Assembly (NCBI GenBank): GCA_963855995.1
Contig: OY979717.1
Span: 38,958,380-39,022,379, forward strand
Source of the DNA: Muricea muricata
Lineage: Eukaryota; Cnidaria; Anthozoa; Malacalcyonacea; Plexauridae
Length of the DNA stretch: 64,000 nt
Direction: 5' to 3'
Both the position numbers and the translations under genes were made by a program. Shown piece after piece: positions 32,790-45,930 of the stretch. The notes below the pieces were generated by a model that worked only from the letters and a program-made list of their open reading frames with translations, ran no database searches and was not told where the DNA came from. How positions within the stretch are numbered: the stretch's first letter is position 1; each line of letters opens with the position of its first letter.

Positions 32790-33210
32790 TGTTGGGAACG
32801 AACCCAACCGAATGTCTTACAGTTGATTAATTTCACCAAAGATTACACACTTTATTCTTTACTCTCATAATTTCTCTACATAAAGTCGTTACTTTGCTTG
32901 AATATCAATATTGTCATTATATCATTGTATCATCCGTTCGAATATATCAAATAATAAAGGTTTGCTAAATAAATCACAAATAAAGTCGATTAGGTTAACG
33001 TTTATACAAATCAAATAAAGAAAGATACTTAACTTACATCTATATGGCGATTTCGTAGCTTAAATATCACATTTCGTATCGTTTTATCGCTTTAGTACTG
33101 TCCCTTTACCGTGAATATCAACGTGTTATTGTTTTTTCATAAATTATGCTAATGTGCCAAAATGGCACGAAAATCTATAAATATTATAATATATAAGTTC
33201 GTTTGTAACA
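32790..33210 (-). repeat. BEL/Pao 5' LTR
   Basis: 421-bp LTR with canonical TG...CA ends on the plus strand (TGTTGGGAAC and TTTGTAACA). It drives transcription toward lower coordinates. The adjacent primer-binding site could not be matched to a tRNA by eye. Confidence 0.93.
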
Positions 33211-33215
33211 ATATC

Positions 33216-34467
33216 ATTTCAAATTGGCACGCATGCAATTGGTAAATTGAGGATAAGCAATTGTGCTGCACTTTGATGTGTTTCCTGTCATGGTGCTCTG
33301 AAGCCTATAATATCCTGGGTACAGTAGGAGTTGAATAACAGCTATATTAGGTATACATCTTACACCATATAGTAAGATCCAATGACTAGAGGAGGTAGAA
33401 ACATATTTGAGCAAACAATTTGGCCATCTTCAGTTCATGTAATCTCTGATTTATGGGCACTGAAGAAAATGCTTAAAAAATAACTGTTTGACTAAATACA
33501 TTAAACAGAGGTGAAATAAAGTCAGTTGCTTTCAGAAATTGTATTAATCCATACCCACTGTGCCCTCAAAAACTTGCAAATATGTCTTGGGTATTAAGAA
33601 TAAATCCACCTTCAAATATATTAAGATTATATTAATTAAAAAATTTGACCAAGTAACAATTAGAAGCATTATTAACTTTGATGCCAAAATTGGTCAATTT
33701 GCCAGATTTTTAGCAGTCAAATATTTGTTTTAATTCAATGAAATCCCACTTCACTTTCAAGAAATAGCTATCACACACTCTCCTACACAATAAGTTTACT
33801 TCCAGTCGGCAATAAAAATTTGCCCAAACAAGAGATTTTAATCATAGGATCTAGAAACTCAACAAGTCTCTCATGCAATCAATCAATCATAGATGTTAGG
33901 GTTGACATGTCAGTTCATAGCTTCAAGAAAACCATGGTCAGGTTTAATCAATGCTAACATCAGCTTTTGTAATTTGATTTTGGCTATTCCAGTTTAACAA
34001 CCCTTCATAAATCCATGCTATACTGGTATTGATTTAGGTTTGCAAGAATATTCATTGCACAAGTAGCCTGTATTTAAATATAGGGAAAGTCTCAAGATAA
34101 ACAAAAAAACTTTGCATTGTGTACCTCTAGGGGTTACTGGATCACAGGAAAAGTGGGTGGATGCCTCAAGGCATGTACTCCATTTGTTAAAGTAGAAAAC
34201 GGACATTTAAGTGATTTAACTATCAAGTTTGATGAGGTTAGAATGCGATTGTTTGGTCATAAAGTTCCTGGCATTTTACTTGATACATGAGTTGAGCACT
34301 TCAGCTTTGAAGCCCTTGTCTGTTCTGGGTTAACAGAGGTATTCTGGATCCAACAGCTACTGCAACCTGTCCACCCACTTTAAGTGGAGCCTGTTAACAA
34401 TGCTCCCATTGACAAGTGTGATTGTCTGGTATTTATAGATTATTGGCAGAGTAAAAAAGCTAGTAAA
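33216..34467. other. Body of array unit 2, first part
   Basis: Resumes the repeat-unit sequence exactly where the BEL element interrupted it. A 92-bp stretch at about 33319-33410 and about 20 bp near 33666 are absent from units 1 and 3. No intact gene. Confidence 0.7.
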
Positions 34468-34472
34468 GTTAC

Positions 34473-34791
34473 TGAAGAAATACGCTTCTCACTTGTTTAA
34501 TAGATTTATTAGCCAACGATGAAACGAACTTTCTGTTACAAAAATAATATCAAAATTACAACAATGAAGAGTATGAATACAATAATATAAAATACAGTTA
34601 CTACTTACAGGAAGGTTGTATAATCTTTCCAGCCGATTATTATAAGAAAGAAGAAAGCGATATACAATAATAACACGTAAACTCTAGCAAAGTTAATATG
34701 CGATACTCGCAATGAAACAACAACAATCGTCCTTTCGTCCCACGTGGTCAGCGGTGACCAATATCTAGTACTTCATGGTGTAAAACCTGCA
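34473..34791 (-). repeat. Ty3/Gypsy 3' LTR
   Basis: 319-bp LTR with TG...CA ends (TGAAGAAATACG and AAACCTGCA), adjoining the polypurine tract at about 34792-34803. Confidence 0.93.
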
Positions 34792-34834
34792 TCCCCCCAG
34801 TCCGGGAGCTGCGATAAGTCGCAGGTGACCGGAC

Positions 34835-35233
34835 TCAATAAGCCAGCCACCGCCCCGTCTCTGGTTCATAGCGTTTGGGCGGGTGACGTGCGCGAAGTGG
34901 TCGTGTGTGAATGTTGGATGGGCACGGCTGTTCGTCGGTTGCTGGTGGTGTGTGCGATATGGGATTTGTCGCCTCGACCTGTGGCTCACCTTGCTGGTGA
35001 AGTGGGTCAGGGTTGGGAGTCCGTGTAGGGCTCTCTGGTTGCGGTGAAGCGGGTTGCCTGTCTGGTGAGGTGGGTAGTGTGTCCGCCATAGGGGCTGTGG
35101 TATCCCGTATAGTGTCCTTCATGTTTGTAGTGTTCATTGGTGGTCGCTGGTGAATGAACGGTGTGGCAGGTGAGTAAGCACGAAGAAATCTGCGGTTCCG
35201 TAAGGTTAGGCGACCTGAACCATCTACCTTCAC
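34835..35233 (-). pseudogene. Ty3/Gypsy polyprotein C-terminal tail
   Basis: This frame is 132 residues. Its start, KVDGSGRLTLRNRRFLRAY, continues directly from GHDQYWV just upstream and belongs to the integrase C-terminal region. A low-complexity Pro/Thr-rich tail follows, ending RARHPPKRYEPETGRW. It is cut from the integrase frame by a frameshift at the A8 run near 35286-35293. Confidence 0.75.
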
Positions 35234-35258
35234 CCAGTACTGATCATGACCTGGTGTC

Positions 35259-37559
35259 TCAACTATGGTTCCTGATCTGTCCCATTTTTTTTGGGCTTGG
35301 TCCTTGTTGATTTTGGAGGAATACTTTTTCGCCGATACTCAGTGGACGGAGGGGTCGCGAGTGTGCACTTAGGGATTCAGATGTGTGGGCCATCCGGAGA
35401 CGTAGGGCGTCTTCCTTCGCGGCCCATGCTTGGCGCCAAAGTGGGCGAACGTTCGGATTTGAGAACTTTTCAAGCCTGTTGGCAAACGACAGCGTGTCAC
35501 GAATCGGGCGGCCAAAGATGATCTGTGCCGGGGAGACATTGCAATCCGGGTCTGGAGTGTTGCGTAACTGTAGCATCGCGCGAAGAAATTTGTCGTCGTC
35601 AAGGTCCCCCGACGGGCCGATGTTGGACATAAGTAGGCGTTTGGCAGTTTTAACTGCAACTTCGGCTCGTCCATTTGATTGGGGGAAGTAGGCAGACGAA
35701 ATACGATGCTTGACGCCCCATGTACGTAGGAAGGTTTCTGTGCTGCCAGCTACAAATTCCGGTCCACCATCGCTTGACAGTTCTGCAGGTACACCGAACG
35801 TGGCAAAGAACGAGCGGAGGTGCCGTATAAGTCCTGTTGCTCCGGCATAAGTGGTGCCTGCCTTGGATCCAAAAACTTCCACCCAGCCTGACAGGCGATC
35901 ACCAACAGCAAGATAGTGGTGGCCACCGTAGTCGAAGAAATCTGCAAACACGGATTCAAATGGGGTGGTTGGTGGTGGAGAGGATATTGGGGTGGTGGCA
36001 GCTTGCGATGGTGCATTCCTGTTACAATCCACACATGACTCTCTTGTCTTGTTGATGTCTTTGGACATACCTGGCCAATAGGTGATGGAACGTGCACGCT
36101 GTTCCATGGTCGAGGTTCCTTGATGGGCAGCATGGAGGTGTTCCAGTACTCTGTTTCTTAGTGAGGTAGGGATGACAACACGATCGTTGTACATAAGAAC
36201 ATCGTCCTGTATGTAGAGGGACTCACGGACAGGCCAGAATGGTGCGATCAGCGGATCAGAACGGTCAATGGTTTGGGTGTCATTCTCGACCAGTTTTAAG
36301 AGCTTACTCAATGCAGGGTCAACAGTTGTCTCCTTCACAAGGCAGGGCCAGGAAATGATGCCAAGTTCTGAGGCTTCAGTGCGGATAGACGACGTAAGAG
36401 CGATCTCCATGGCATCATGGGTTGTTAGTTTCCCAGTCGGGGAGTTATGTGAACAGCACGAAGAAGACGGGTGTCGGGACATGGCGTCAGCGGCGGTGTT
36501 CGATTTTCCTGGGAGGTGCGTTATATTGAAGCGCCACGGGAGGGTACGTTGCTTCAGACAAAAGAGCCGTGAATTTGTGATCTCATCCAATGTGCGATCA
36601 CCAAAGATCTTGGTCAAGGGCTTGTGGTCGGTGACTATGACCAGGTTGTCACAGCCTTGTGTGAAGTATTTCGTTTGCTCAAGGCCCCAGGCCACAGCCA
36701 GAGCTTCGCCTTCGATAGCGGCGTATCTTTCTTCAGCAGCTGTCAGGAAACGCGAACCAGCCAAAGTGATGCGCCATCCGCCAGGGCAGCAGTCTGGTAG
36801 GCTAGCGGGGCATTTGCAGTGCTTTTGGAAGAGGAAATGTCCTATACCGCGTTTGGACCAATCTGGGCGAAGGCATGTTGGTCGTGACATGTCGAAAATT
36901 TCCACTCCTCGGCGGATGGCATCGATGATTGCCTCTTTGGATGCTTGGAATGCGTCCTCTAGTTCGGCGGTCCATACGAACTTGCATCGAGGACTGAGGA
37001 ATGGCTTAAACGGTGCCATCAGATCACGTAGTTGGGCATAGTTTGATACTTGGTTGACCAGGCCGAACCAGCTCCGAATGTCAGTGGTCGAAGTTAGAGA
37101 TGGAAATTCGCGTATTGCATCAAGGTACTTTGGGAGTGGTTCGATCGTGGCGTCAGAGACTCTGAAGCCGGCAAAGTCAACACTGCGCTCTGCAAATTGA
37201 AATTTGTCCGGGTTAAGGACAATCCCAGCTTGACCAAGGCGGGTAAGTAGATCGATCGTCCGCCACCAGTGTTGTGTAAGTATCTGGTCATAATGAATGG
37301 TGTCATCCACACAACGTTCCTTAACGCTCGAAAGAGGATAGGATGGCGTCAAATCATCGATTGTAACCGTCCCCTGATGATAGGAATCCTTGTGGCGCTC
37401 TTGTATATCGCCACCGTCCAAATGGGGTGATAAAAGTGGTAAGGTGACGATCGGACTGACGTAGGGGAACGCTGTGATAGCCGTTCCATGCATCGGTGAC
37501 GGTCTTCCATGTATCTTTGGGGATACGGCGAGCAAGGTGGAAAGGGGACTCCATGGCAA
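35259..37559 (-). pseudogene. Ty3/Gypsy RT (second half), RNase H and integrase
   Basis: The genuine protein starts at about residue 78 of this frame. The RT catalytic box is CVDDTIHYD (residues 83-91). RNase H follows with D233 in DWSKRG, E284 in AIEGEALAVAW and D311 in VTDHKPL. The integrase has a zinc finger (His near 474-479, C509 and C512) and a DDE core with D540, D597 in SSDGGPEF and E633 in GRAEVAVK. The last residues before the stop are in the wrong phase because of the A8-run frameshift. All main catalytic residues are visible. Confidence 0.9.
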
Positions 37560-39636
37560 AGGTTTCTCTCTGGCAGAACTTGTTCAAAGGTGAAAGGTCG
37601 ACAGTGCGGCGGGGGGATCCATCGTGCTTTCTTGTCACTACCATGCGGTGACACCATGTGACTGGTTCACCGTAGGGTACACGTTCGATAACACCAAGTG
37701 CCTCATCGCGAAGGAGGTCGTCGTGTACACGCTGCTGCCAGTGGAGTGGTATTGTGGCTGGGGTATGGCATGCCTTCGGAGTGGCATCTGGGTCCACATG
37801 GATCTCGACTGGTGGACCTTCCATGCAGGGTAATGCACAATGCGGACATGTGTTGAAGGTGGAGGAGGCATATCGTTCCAGAAGCCATGCTTTCATGCGT
37901 CTGTTGTTGTCTGGTGTGCATGGGAAAGGGAGCTTGGCTGGGCGTAATGGTGTAACTGCACGTTGGGGGCAAGAGCACGACTCTTCTCTTTTGGCGCTGG
38001 GTGTGCTGCAGCCCTCGTTGATGGACCTCACCTCCGATGTTGCCGGTTGTACATTGTTGGTGCTATGGGGCATGTCGTTGCTGTGGTTCACTCCATTGGG
38101 GTTATCTGCTGAGGTAAAGATTTGTGATAGAATGCCAAGGTTCAGCAGGGATTCGTACGACAAATACATGGCGTTGACGGAGCTGCTTACATACACCATA
38201 GATCGGCATGAAGACTTCTCACCGTTCCGTGACTTGGCAGTGAGCTTGGTGAAGAATGCCCCCTTGATTGATATACTGGAGCGATTTGCAGCTGAGAGTT
38301 TAAGGCTGACAGGAGAAAGGTCATCTCGGCAGAAGCCACAAGCAAGAAACTCATCCAGTGACCATAGGTCAGACTGTGCTCCCGTGTCTGCAATAGCGGA
38401 AATGTCAATGCTCTGTTCATTAGCTGTGGAGGGATTGTGGCAGTGCTTGGCTGGCTTGGAGTTGTCCAGAGAGATAGATATCGAAACTCTCGGGTGAGGG
38501 CGTAGGCGTGCTCTTTTCCATTCGCCTTTCGTGAAAATATGGTGGTCAAGTACCACATGAGACTTTTGGCCAGAGGTTGCGTGAGTAGCTCGACCCCGCC
38601 TGGGGTAGTGATGACGACGTTTGCGGGGGACTGCAGTAGTCTGAAATGCAGCGATTTGCGATATAGGATCAGTGGCAAGCGTGGCCTGTGTCGTTGGCTG
38701 TTGCTCTAGCGTTTGACATGAATGTCTGTTACGACGGCGGGATCTGTAGCAGGCAAGGCAGACCCTGTGTGGTTTGGTGTTCCATCCCCGGGCTCCTTCT
38801 GTAAATAACTTGAAAAGGTTTTTGCAGTCCGGACATTTCGCTTCTCTCGCGCGATCGGCGGTAGATGGAATCGAGTGAGTAGCTTCTGTTGGAGAGGTTT
38901 GCTGCTGTCTAAATGATGACATAGCAGACAAGGAGGATGAAGGAAGAGCATTGCGTGCCATTTCCTTACTCTCAACCAATGATACAACGTCATTGACTGG
39001 TGTCTTCAGGATGTCTTTGGTGCCGAGCACTTCGCGGCGGATCTCCGTATCGTATATGCCATTTAGTAAGACATCCCGTATGGCGTGGTTCGTATAGTCG
39101 ACGCTTTTCCCACATTCACATACAGTAGCGAAGGCACACGTTTCGGCTTTACCTCGTACTCTAGCAGTGAAGGCTCGGAAAGTTTCATCTCGCTCTTGCC
39201 GTAACTGTAGCAGCTCGGTGCGCAGAACACCGGTGGCTACGGGGATAACTGCGAGCGAGCGCATGTTCTCAAGCAGCTGTGGTAAACTGTCCGATGCTGC
39301 ATCTGGTTTGGCTTTAAGGATGCTGTCCCCTAGCTCTGGGCCAGCGCATTGGAAAAGCTGTGCTGGTGCTGAGGATTCGTCTATTCTCGATCCAGCACGG
39401 AACACTTCCCATCGACGTACGAAGACGTTCCATTCCTCTGTGGAGACTCCAACGTTCACTTTTGGTCGATCTAATTTCGGGCCTCGTAGTACTGGCTCTG
39501 GTCCAGATGTAGTGGCTGTGGGTGCTGTATTTTGATGAGCCAGGCCATGATTGGTCAGCAATGCGATCGCCAGATCTTCACTAACGTCTAATGTTTTAAA
39601 TTCGCAATGAGGGACAGAGCATTCTACAACTACCAT
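37354..39636 (-). pseudogene. Ty3/Gypsy Gag, protease and start of RT
   Basis: An ATG ending at 39636, 34 bases inside the 5' LTR, opens a 760-residue frame. Gag-like sequence runs to about 260. A cysteine pair region follows (C268-x2-C271, C293-x2-C296), then the protease ADTGAQ at 416-421, and RT fingers from about 635 (GVIERVPYGEPVTWCHR, SPRRTVDLSPLNKF) through FGRWRYTRAPQGF. The frame ends in TGA near 37354 and must also shift to join the next block. The long overlap with the 35259-37559 frame is therefore an artefact of the frameshift. Confidence 0.88.
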
Positions 39637-39669
39637 GTTTCCCTTTTTGTCCGTATAAAGTTCGTTTCA

Positions 39670-39991
39670 TGAAGAAATACGCTTCTCACTTGTTTAATAG
39701 ATTTATTAGCCAACGATGAAACGAACTTTCTGTTACAAAAATAATATCAAAATTACAACAATGAAGAGTATGAATACAATAATATAAAATACAGTTACTA
39801 CTTACAGGAAGGTTGTATAATCTTTCCAGCCGATTATTATAAGAAAGAAGAAAGCGATATACAATAATAACACGTAAACTCTAGCAAAGTTAATATGCGA
39901 TACTCGCAATGAAACAACAACAACAATCGTCCTTTCGTCCCACGTGGTCAGCGGTGACCAATATCTAGTACTTCATGGTGTAAACCCTGCA
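39670..39991 (-). repeat. Ty3/Gypsy 5' LTR
   Basis: 322-bp LTR, the partner of 34473-34791, with one additional CAA in a CAA run. Canonical TG...CA ends. The primer-binding site just inside was not matched to a tRNA by eye. Confidence 0.93.
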
Positions 39992-39996
39992 GTTAC

Positions 39997-41213
39997 CCTT
40001 CTTGTGTGGGGACATGGTTAATTCTTCCAGTCTGCCTTATGCCAGATAATGTCAAAGGGCTCACTTCAGTAGCATAGGATGGAAAGGGTTTTGCTTCCCA
40101 TCAATAGTACAAATAACCCCTCCCTTTTATCAATGTCCCCTTTCAAAACTTTCCATAACCCTCCTCTTGACAACTTATTTCAGAGAACAAACAACTGATA
40201 GGTGGACACTTGCAAATGCTGCAGAATTTGTACGAAATTATTGTTAAATTTAAGTGGTTATGTGTATTGGTGGTATTACAAGTAGTACTGACAGCTTTTT
40301 TTTTACCAAGCCCAATAAGGTAAAGTTCATTATGTGTTCTTGCAAGAACTCCAATACCGGTCAATAAAATTACAAATTTATACAGTGACTATTCCCAAAC
40401 ATTCTTATTTATAAAGTTTGATAACATCCATGAAAGTAGAAATAAAAACACATATGATCTTGACATAACAGCATTACACAACACACATCAGTCCTGCTAA
40501 AATAGCTAGTCTTGTGAAGTACCAAATGAGAAACTGTCGGTTCACCACAAACCCACTGGAAATGATAGAAAGTCCAGATATAGAATTGATATTTCTTTTA
40601 ACAAAATCCTGGGGATGGAACTGAATTCAGATGAGGTTCTAATAGCTAATATATTTCAAAAGGTCTGTAGAGTTCTCAAGAGTCAAGCCTGGAAAGCAAT
40701 AACCCCCGCCAGTTCACTTCTAGCCAAATGCACTGGACTTCGCCATCACACAAATATAACACCAATTTATTTGATCCAGCTGAGACTAGCCTGAGAGTGA
40801 ATCAGCCCACGATCGTCTGCCACTTGTATGTGACCCAGCGCTAGTGCGTGCTACCCAGCTTGACATCTTAAAGCTACAAAATCATCCCACAGAGAACATC
40901 CAGTCACGGGTACAACCGTACAACAAATTGTTCATGCCTTCGGTAGGATAGAAAAAGATTTCAAAGCTTCTTTGAGAGCAAACTCCTGCAGAAATGCCAT
41001 TCGGGAGTACAAAACCAGCACTAAGAGTAGATTGTGAGTAAAAAATACATAACAGGAGTAAATTCTCTGCAAATATATTCAACTTCTCCTCGAACTGTTC
41101 CGCCATATTTACAGATTTTTGAACTTGCAAGCGTGCGCTGCAGCAATGTATGGATTTCTATTTGGAGAAACTCTTTGTGCGCTGATTGGCTAAAATCACT
41201 TGCTCAGATCAGC
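39997..41213. other. Body of array unit 2, second part
   Basis: Continues the unit after the Gypsy insertion. Relative to unit 3 it has lost about 100 bp near 40728. The short minus-strand frame MAEQFEEKLNIFAENL (40882-41130) is the unit copy of 22182-22406. No intact gene. Confidence 0.65.
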
Positions 41214-42097
41214 TGGTGTACAAGGTACGACAACTGTGGATTTGTAGTTGGAATATCAGCATGGATTCGGTCATGCTGAGCCTTAGGCAAGTGTTTTAAC
41301 CATACTAACAAGTGCAATTGCACAGTACCTTTGTGTTGGAACTCAAAACGATAAAACTAGGTCTCAACATTTTTCATTTTAGCAATTTGGTTTTAAGAAG
41401 ATATGTAATTGGACCATTTCGGATTTGAACTACCACAAAGATAACCCCTTACAATCTGCTCGAGTGTGTGCACAATGTGCTCAGTGTTAAAGCCTGCCAG
41501 CTCTGTTGGGCCTCGTCCTGTTAACTTCTTAATGTTTTGGAGCCATGGTGGAAAAGGAAATGTCCACTCGTAAGGGCTAATGGTGATAAATACATCAGGC
41601 AAACCGAATTGGGAAACAGCATGCATTAGATAACGATGTTGCCACTCCCAATAGGTAGGAGAGAATAGTTTTGTGTCAAGGGCTCTCGCAAGAGAGCACT
41701 GGGTAAATCTGCCCGAATTGATTGTGCCGCTAATAACTTTGTACATTGTTCTCTCATAATGACATTGCAACAAATCAAAATGCAAGCCATAGTCAATTAT
41801 TTCACTTGACAATTTGGTATGAAAGGATATTTTGCCACTAAGCCTGGACTCCCTACCACTCAAAACACTTTCGCACCATGTTGTATGGGGATACAAACTT
41901 GGCCGCAAGCAGCACTCTATACCGACTGTTTTGGTCATGTCAAAAATATTTAGGTTACACTGCGAGTCTATTAGCTCTTCACGTAAAACAATAAACGTTT
42001 TGTAACTTGATTGTTTTGAGTTAATCAAATAATTGCATGCCTCCATACACCTATGCTGGTAATTTTTATTTTGTACAACCTTGATTTTGTCTAACAC
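41214..42097 (-). pseudogene. Helitron Rep N-terminal fragment, array unit 2
   Basis: An open 234-residue frame (42097-41393) contains YSPHTTW-like YPHTTWCESVLSGRES, RTMYKVISGTINSGRF, then the Helitron N-domain core SPTYWEWQHRYLMHAV, PDVFITISPYEWTFPF, GRGPTELAGF and TLEQIVRGYLCGSSN. After a TAA the same frame continues to FEFQHKGTVQLHLLVWLKHL, the Rep HUH region, and stops at 41214-41216. Helitron Rep nicks and religates DNA during rolling-circle transposition. The first HUH histidine is Gln here. The helicase half is not in the unit. Confidence 0.82.
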
Positions 42098-42244
42098 TGG
42101 AACTTTAGATGTTTCTAGGTTGATCGTGCCAGACTTGACACGATATCTATGTTCCTCCTGCCAGTATTGTTCTCAATCAATATGAAAAGGGCGTAATTAT
42201 TGTAAAGGATCGAACAATATGGCAGCGTGGCGAAAGGTTCACAA

Positions 42245-43268
42245 TTGCTGACTTACGCCTAAATATCAAAAATAAAATATTAAAAACTTTGAATTCTACG
42301 ATTTCTTTGGATCTTCATACGTGTAAGAATCATAAGGTTCAGTGGATATACTCCTCGTATTTTGTACTCATCATCATAATTGGTTATCTGAGTTTTTTTT
42401 ATTTCATTCTACTATCTCATGTACCAAACTTACAAATAGTGTCTACCATAAAACTACACAAACAGTTTACTCAAATAACTTGTTTCTACTTTGGTTGTGT
42501 TGGTTTAGAAGTTTAATCAGATTAATTAAGCGTGCTGGTGATTTTTGGTGAACGTTTGTCTCATCTGGAGGAAGAGGAGTTTGTATTACTATTATTATGT
42601 AAAGACCATTGGGATTTTTAAATATTTTGCGGCGTCTCGTCTCAAGTCACCATGGCAACTACTTTATTTGTTTTCGCTTAATCTAACTTTGATATTCTTT
42701 GAATTTGGATTGAACTTCATTGATTTATATAACAACTAGCTACAACTGACTTTTACTAAATCTGGACAAATTTTGTAGTGCATTGCTAACCAACTTGTGT
42801 CTTGTGGAATAAATCATCTTTCTCACATCCAGTGAACTGTGACCTTTGTCACTTGATACTCTGTTTTCATTTTTGCAATTTCAAGTTTTGGTTTTTCCCA
42901 GATAATCAAATCATGACTCGTGTCTCAGTTTTCCTTGTATTGGTTTTAATTCAATCTCTTTTGCTGGAGTCTCTGAAAATCAACGCAGGAATATCTACCT
43001 CTTCCTCGTCCATAATGATTGCGCTAAATTTACATGTGAAGCTTTTTCCGAGTAGGAACACTCCGGGTTTCTCACGTACTTCTCCAGCTACTCATTGTCC
43101 ACTCTCGCACAAAATAACAAAGTCTATACATTGCTAAAGTTTCTTTAGCAGCCTATTACTTGGTCCTTTTATCTGGCGACGTCAACCCAAACCCTGGCCC
43201 TATATCTGATTCCCACAACATTGGACTTCCGAGAGCTCTAGGTCTCAAGTTGGCTCACTTAAATGCTT
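42245..43268 (+). pseudogene. LINE 5' region with 2A-like motif, array unit 3
   Basis: Same organisation as unit 2: hydrophobic start at ATG 42913, 2A-like SGDVNPNPGP at 43172-43201, end at the array junction. A 2-bp deletion near 43119 shifts the frame before the 2A motif, so this copy could not express it in phase. Confidence 0.72.
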
Positions 43269-45930
43269 AGAAACTCATGTCAGAGTGTTATATTGAATTT
43301 GGGTTGATGGCAAAAAGAGTAGAATTGACACGGGCAAGAGTTAATATGTTGGTCATTTCCACTAATACGATTTGATGAAGGAGCAGAAATGGTTACAAGA
43401 TGGAAATGGGTATCACAAGGTCAACATAATAAATATTACTGTCAAAATGCATCTTTTTATAAGACCTGTGGAAGCCATATCATTTCAAATTGGCACGCAC
43501 GCAATTGGTAAATTGAGGATAAGCAATTGTGCTGCACTGTGATGTGTTTCCTGTCATGGTGCTCTGAAGCCTATAATATCCTGGCAAACAATTTGGCCAT
43601 CTTCAGTTCATGTAATCTCTGATTTATGGGCACTGAATAAAATGCTTGAAAAATAACTGTTTGACTAAATACGTTAAACAGAGGTGAAATAAAGTCAGTT
43701 GCTTTCAGAAATTGTATTAATCCATACTCACTGTGCCCTCAGAAACTTGCAAATTTGTCTTGGGTATTAAGAATAAATCCACCTTCAAATATATTAAGAT
43801 TATATTAATTCAAAAATTTGACCAAGTAACAATTAGAATTAATCAATTTGCCAGATTTTTAGCTGTCAAATATTTGTTTTAATTCAATGAAATCTCGCTT
43901 CACTTTCAAGAAATAGCTATCACACACCCTCCTACACAATAAGTTTACTTCCAGTCGGCAATAAAAATTTGCCCAAACAAGAGATTTTAATTATAGGATC
44001 TAGAAACTCAACAAGTCTCTCATGCAATCAATCAATCATAGATGTTAGGGTTGACATGTCAGTTCATAGCTTCAAGAAAACCATGGTCAGGTTTAATCAA
44101 TGCTAACATCAGCTTTTGTAATTTGATTTTGGCTATCCCAGTTTAACAACCCTTCATAAATCCATGCTATACTGGTATTGATTTAGGTTTGCAAGAATAT
44201 TCATTGCACAAGTAGCCTGTATTTAAATATAGGGAAAGTCTCAAGATAAACAAAAAAACTTTGCATTGTGTACCTCCAGGGGTTACTGGATCACAGGAAA
44301 AGTGGGTGGATGCCTCAAGGCATGTACTCTATTTGTTAAAGTAGAAAATGGACATTTAAGTGATTTAACTATCAAGTTTGATGAGGTTAGAATGCGATTG
44401 TTTGGTCATAAAGTTCCTGGCATTTTACTTGATACATGAGTTGAGCACTTCAGCTTTGAAGCCCTTGTCTGTTCTGGGTTAACAGAGGTATTCTGGATCC
44501 AACAGCTACTGCAACCAGTCCACCCACTTTAAGTGGAGCCTGTTAACAATGCTCCCATTGACAAGTGTGATCGTCTGGTATTTATAGATTATTGGCAGAG
44601 TAAAAAAGCTAGTAAAGTTACCCTCCTTGTGTGGGGACATGGTTAATTCTTCCAGTCTGCCTTATGCCAGATAATGTCAAAGGGCTCACTTCAATAGCAT
44701 AGGATGGAAAGGGTTTTGCTTCCCATCAATAGTACAAATAACCCCTCCCTTTTATCAATGTCCCCTTTCAAAACTTTCCATAACCCCCCTCTTGACAACT
44801 TATTTCAGAGAACAAACAACTGATAGGTGGACACTTGCAAATGCTGCAGAATTTGTACGAAATTATTGTTAAATTTAAGTGGTTATGTGTATTGGTGGTA
44901 CTACAAGTAGTACTGACAGCTTTTTTTTACCAAGCCCAATAACGTAAAGTTCATTATGTGTTCTTGCAAGAACTCCAATACCGGTCAATAAAATTACAAA
45001 TTTATACAGTGACTATTCCCAAACATTCTTATTTATAAAGTTTGATAACATCCATGAAAGTAGAAATAAAAACACATATGACCTTGACATAACAGCATTA
45101 CACAACACACATCAGTCCTGCTAAAATAGCTAGTCTTGTGAAGTACCAAATGAGAAACTGTCGGTTCACCACAAACCCACTGGAAATGATAGAAAGTCCA
45201 GATATAGAATTAATATTTCTTTTAACAAAATCCTGGGGATGGAACTGAATTCAGATGAGGTTCTAATAGCTAATATATTTCAAAAGGTCTGTAGAGTTCT
45301 CAAGAGTCAAGCCTGGAAAGCAATAACCCCCACCAGTTCACTTCTAGCCAAACTTTCCAGGTTAAAGTCCTATATAATTGTATTCCATCATCACAATTTC
45401 CCTGAAAGTTTATAGTCAAGTTAAAAAAAATACCATTTCTTTGTTCAGCCAATATGCACTGGACTTCGCCATCACACAAATATAACACCAATTTATTTGA
45501 TCCAGCTGAGACTAGCCTGAGAGTGAATCAGCCCACGATCGCCTGCCACTTGTATGTGACCCAGCGCTAGTGCGTGCTACCCAGCTTGACATCTTAAAGC
45601 TACAAAATCATCCCACAGAGAACATCCAGTCACGGGTACAACCGTACAACAAATTGTTCATGCCTTCGGTAGCATAGAAAAAGATTTCAAAGCCTCTTTG
45701 AGAGCAAACTCCTGCAGAAATGCCATTCGGGAGTACAAAACCAGCACTAAGAGTAGATTGTGAGTAAAAAATACATAACAGGAGTAAATTCTCTGCAAAT
45801 ATATTCAACTTCTCCTCGAACTGTTCCGCCATATTTACAGATTTTTTGAACTTGCAAGCGTGCGCTGCAGCAATGTATGGATTTCTATTTGGAGAAACTC
45901 TTTGTGCGCTGATTGGCTAAAATCACTTGC
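43269..45930. other. Body of array unit 3
   Basis: The most complete unit body: it has the segment deleted from unit 1 (about 44010-44235) and the one deleted from unit 2 (about 45349-45455), and no later insertion. Short minus-strand frames at 45300-45491 and 45608-45832 repeat those of the other units. I see no recognisable domain. Confidence 0.65.

Larger units (their letters stand above)
26225..33210 (-). mobile_element. BEL/Pao LTR retrotransposon, nearly complete
   Basis: Two 421-bp LTRs (26225-26645 and 32790-33210) flank gag-protease, RT/RNase H and integrase genes on the minus strand. The target duplication is ATATC at 26220-26224 and 33211-33215, and array units 1 and 3 show the empty site. 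By eye the LTRs differ at six positions, including the first bases of the 3' LTR (TA instead of TG), so the insertion is fairly recent. A purine-rich tract adjoins the 3' LTR at about 26646-26660. Three in-frame stops and about two frameshifts prevent a full polyprotein. Confidence 0.93.
34473..39991 (-). mobile_element. Ty3/Gypsy LTR retrotransposon, very young insertion
   Basis: LTRs at 34473-34791 and 39670-39991 differ by one substitution and one CAA repeat by eye. The target duplication is GTTAC (34468-34472, 39992-39996), and units 1 and 3 keep the empty site. Gag, protease, RT, RNase H and integrase follow in Ty3/Gypsy order on the minus strand. A polypurine tract (GGACTGGGGGGA in element sense) adjoins the 3' LTR. 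One stop plus frameshifts, including one at an A8 run, break the polyprotein despite the near-identical LTRs. Confidence 0.93.

Noticed and set aside
36268..37041. 257-residue plus-strand open frame inside the Gypsy element
   Set aside because: It is antisense to RT/RNase H/integrase, whose catalytic residues are all visible on the minus strand. An antisense shadow.
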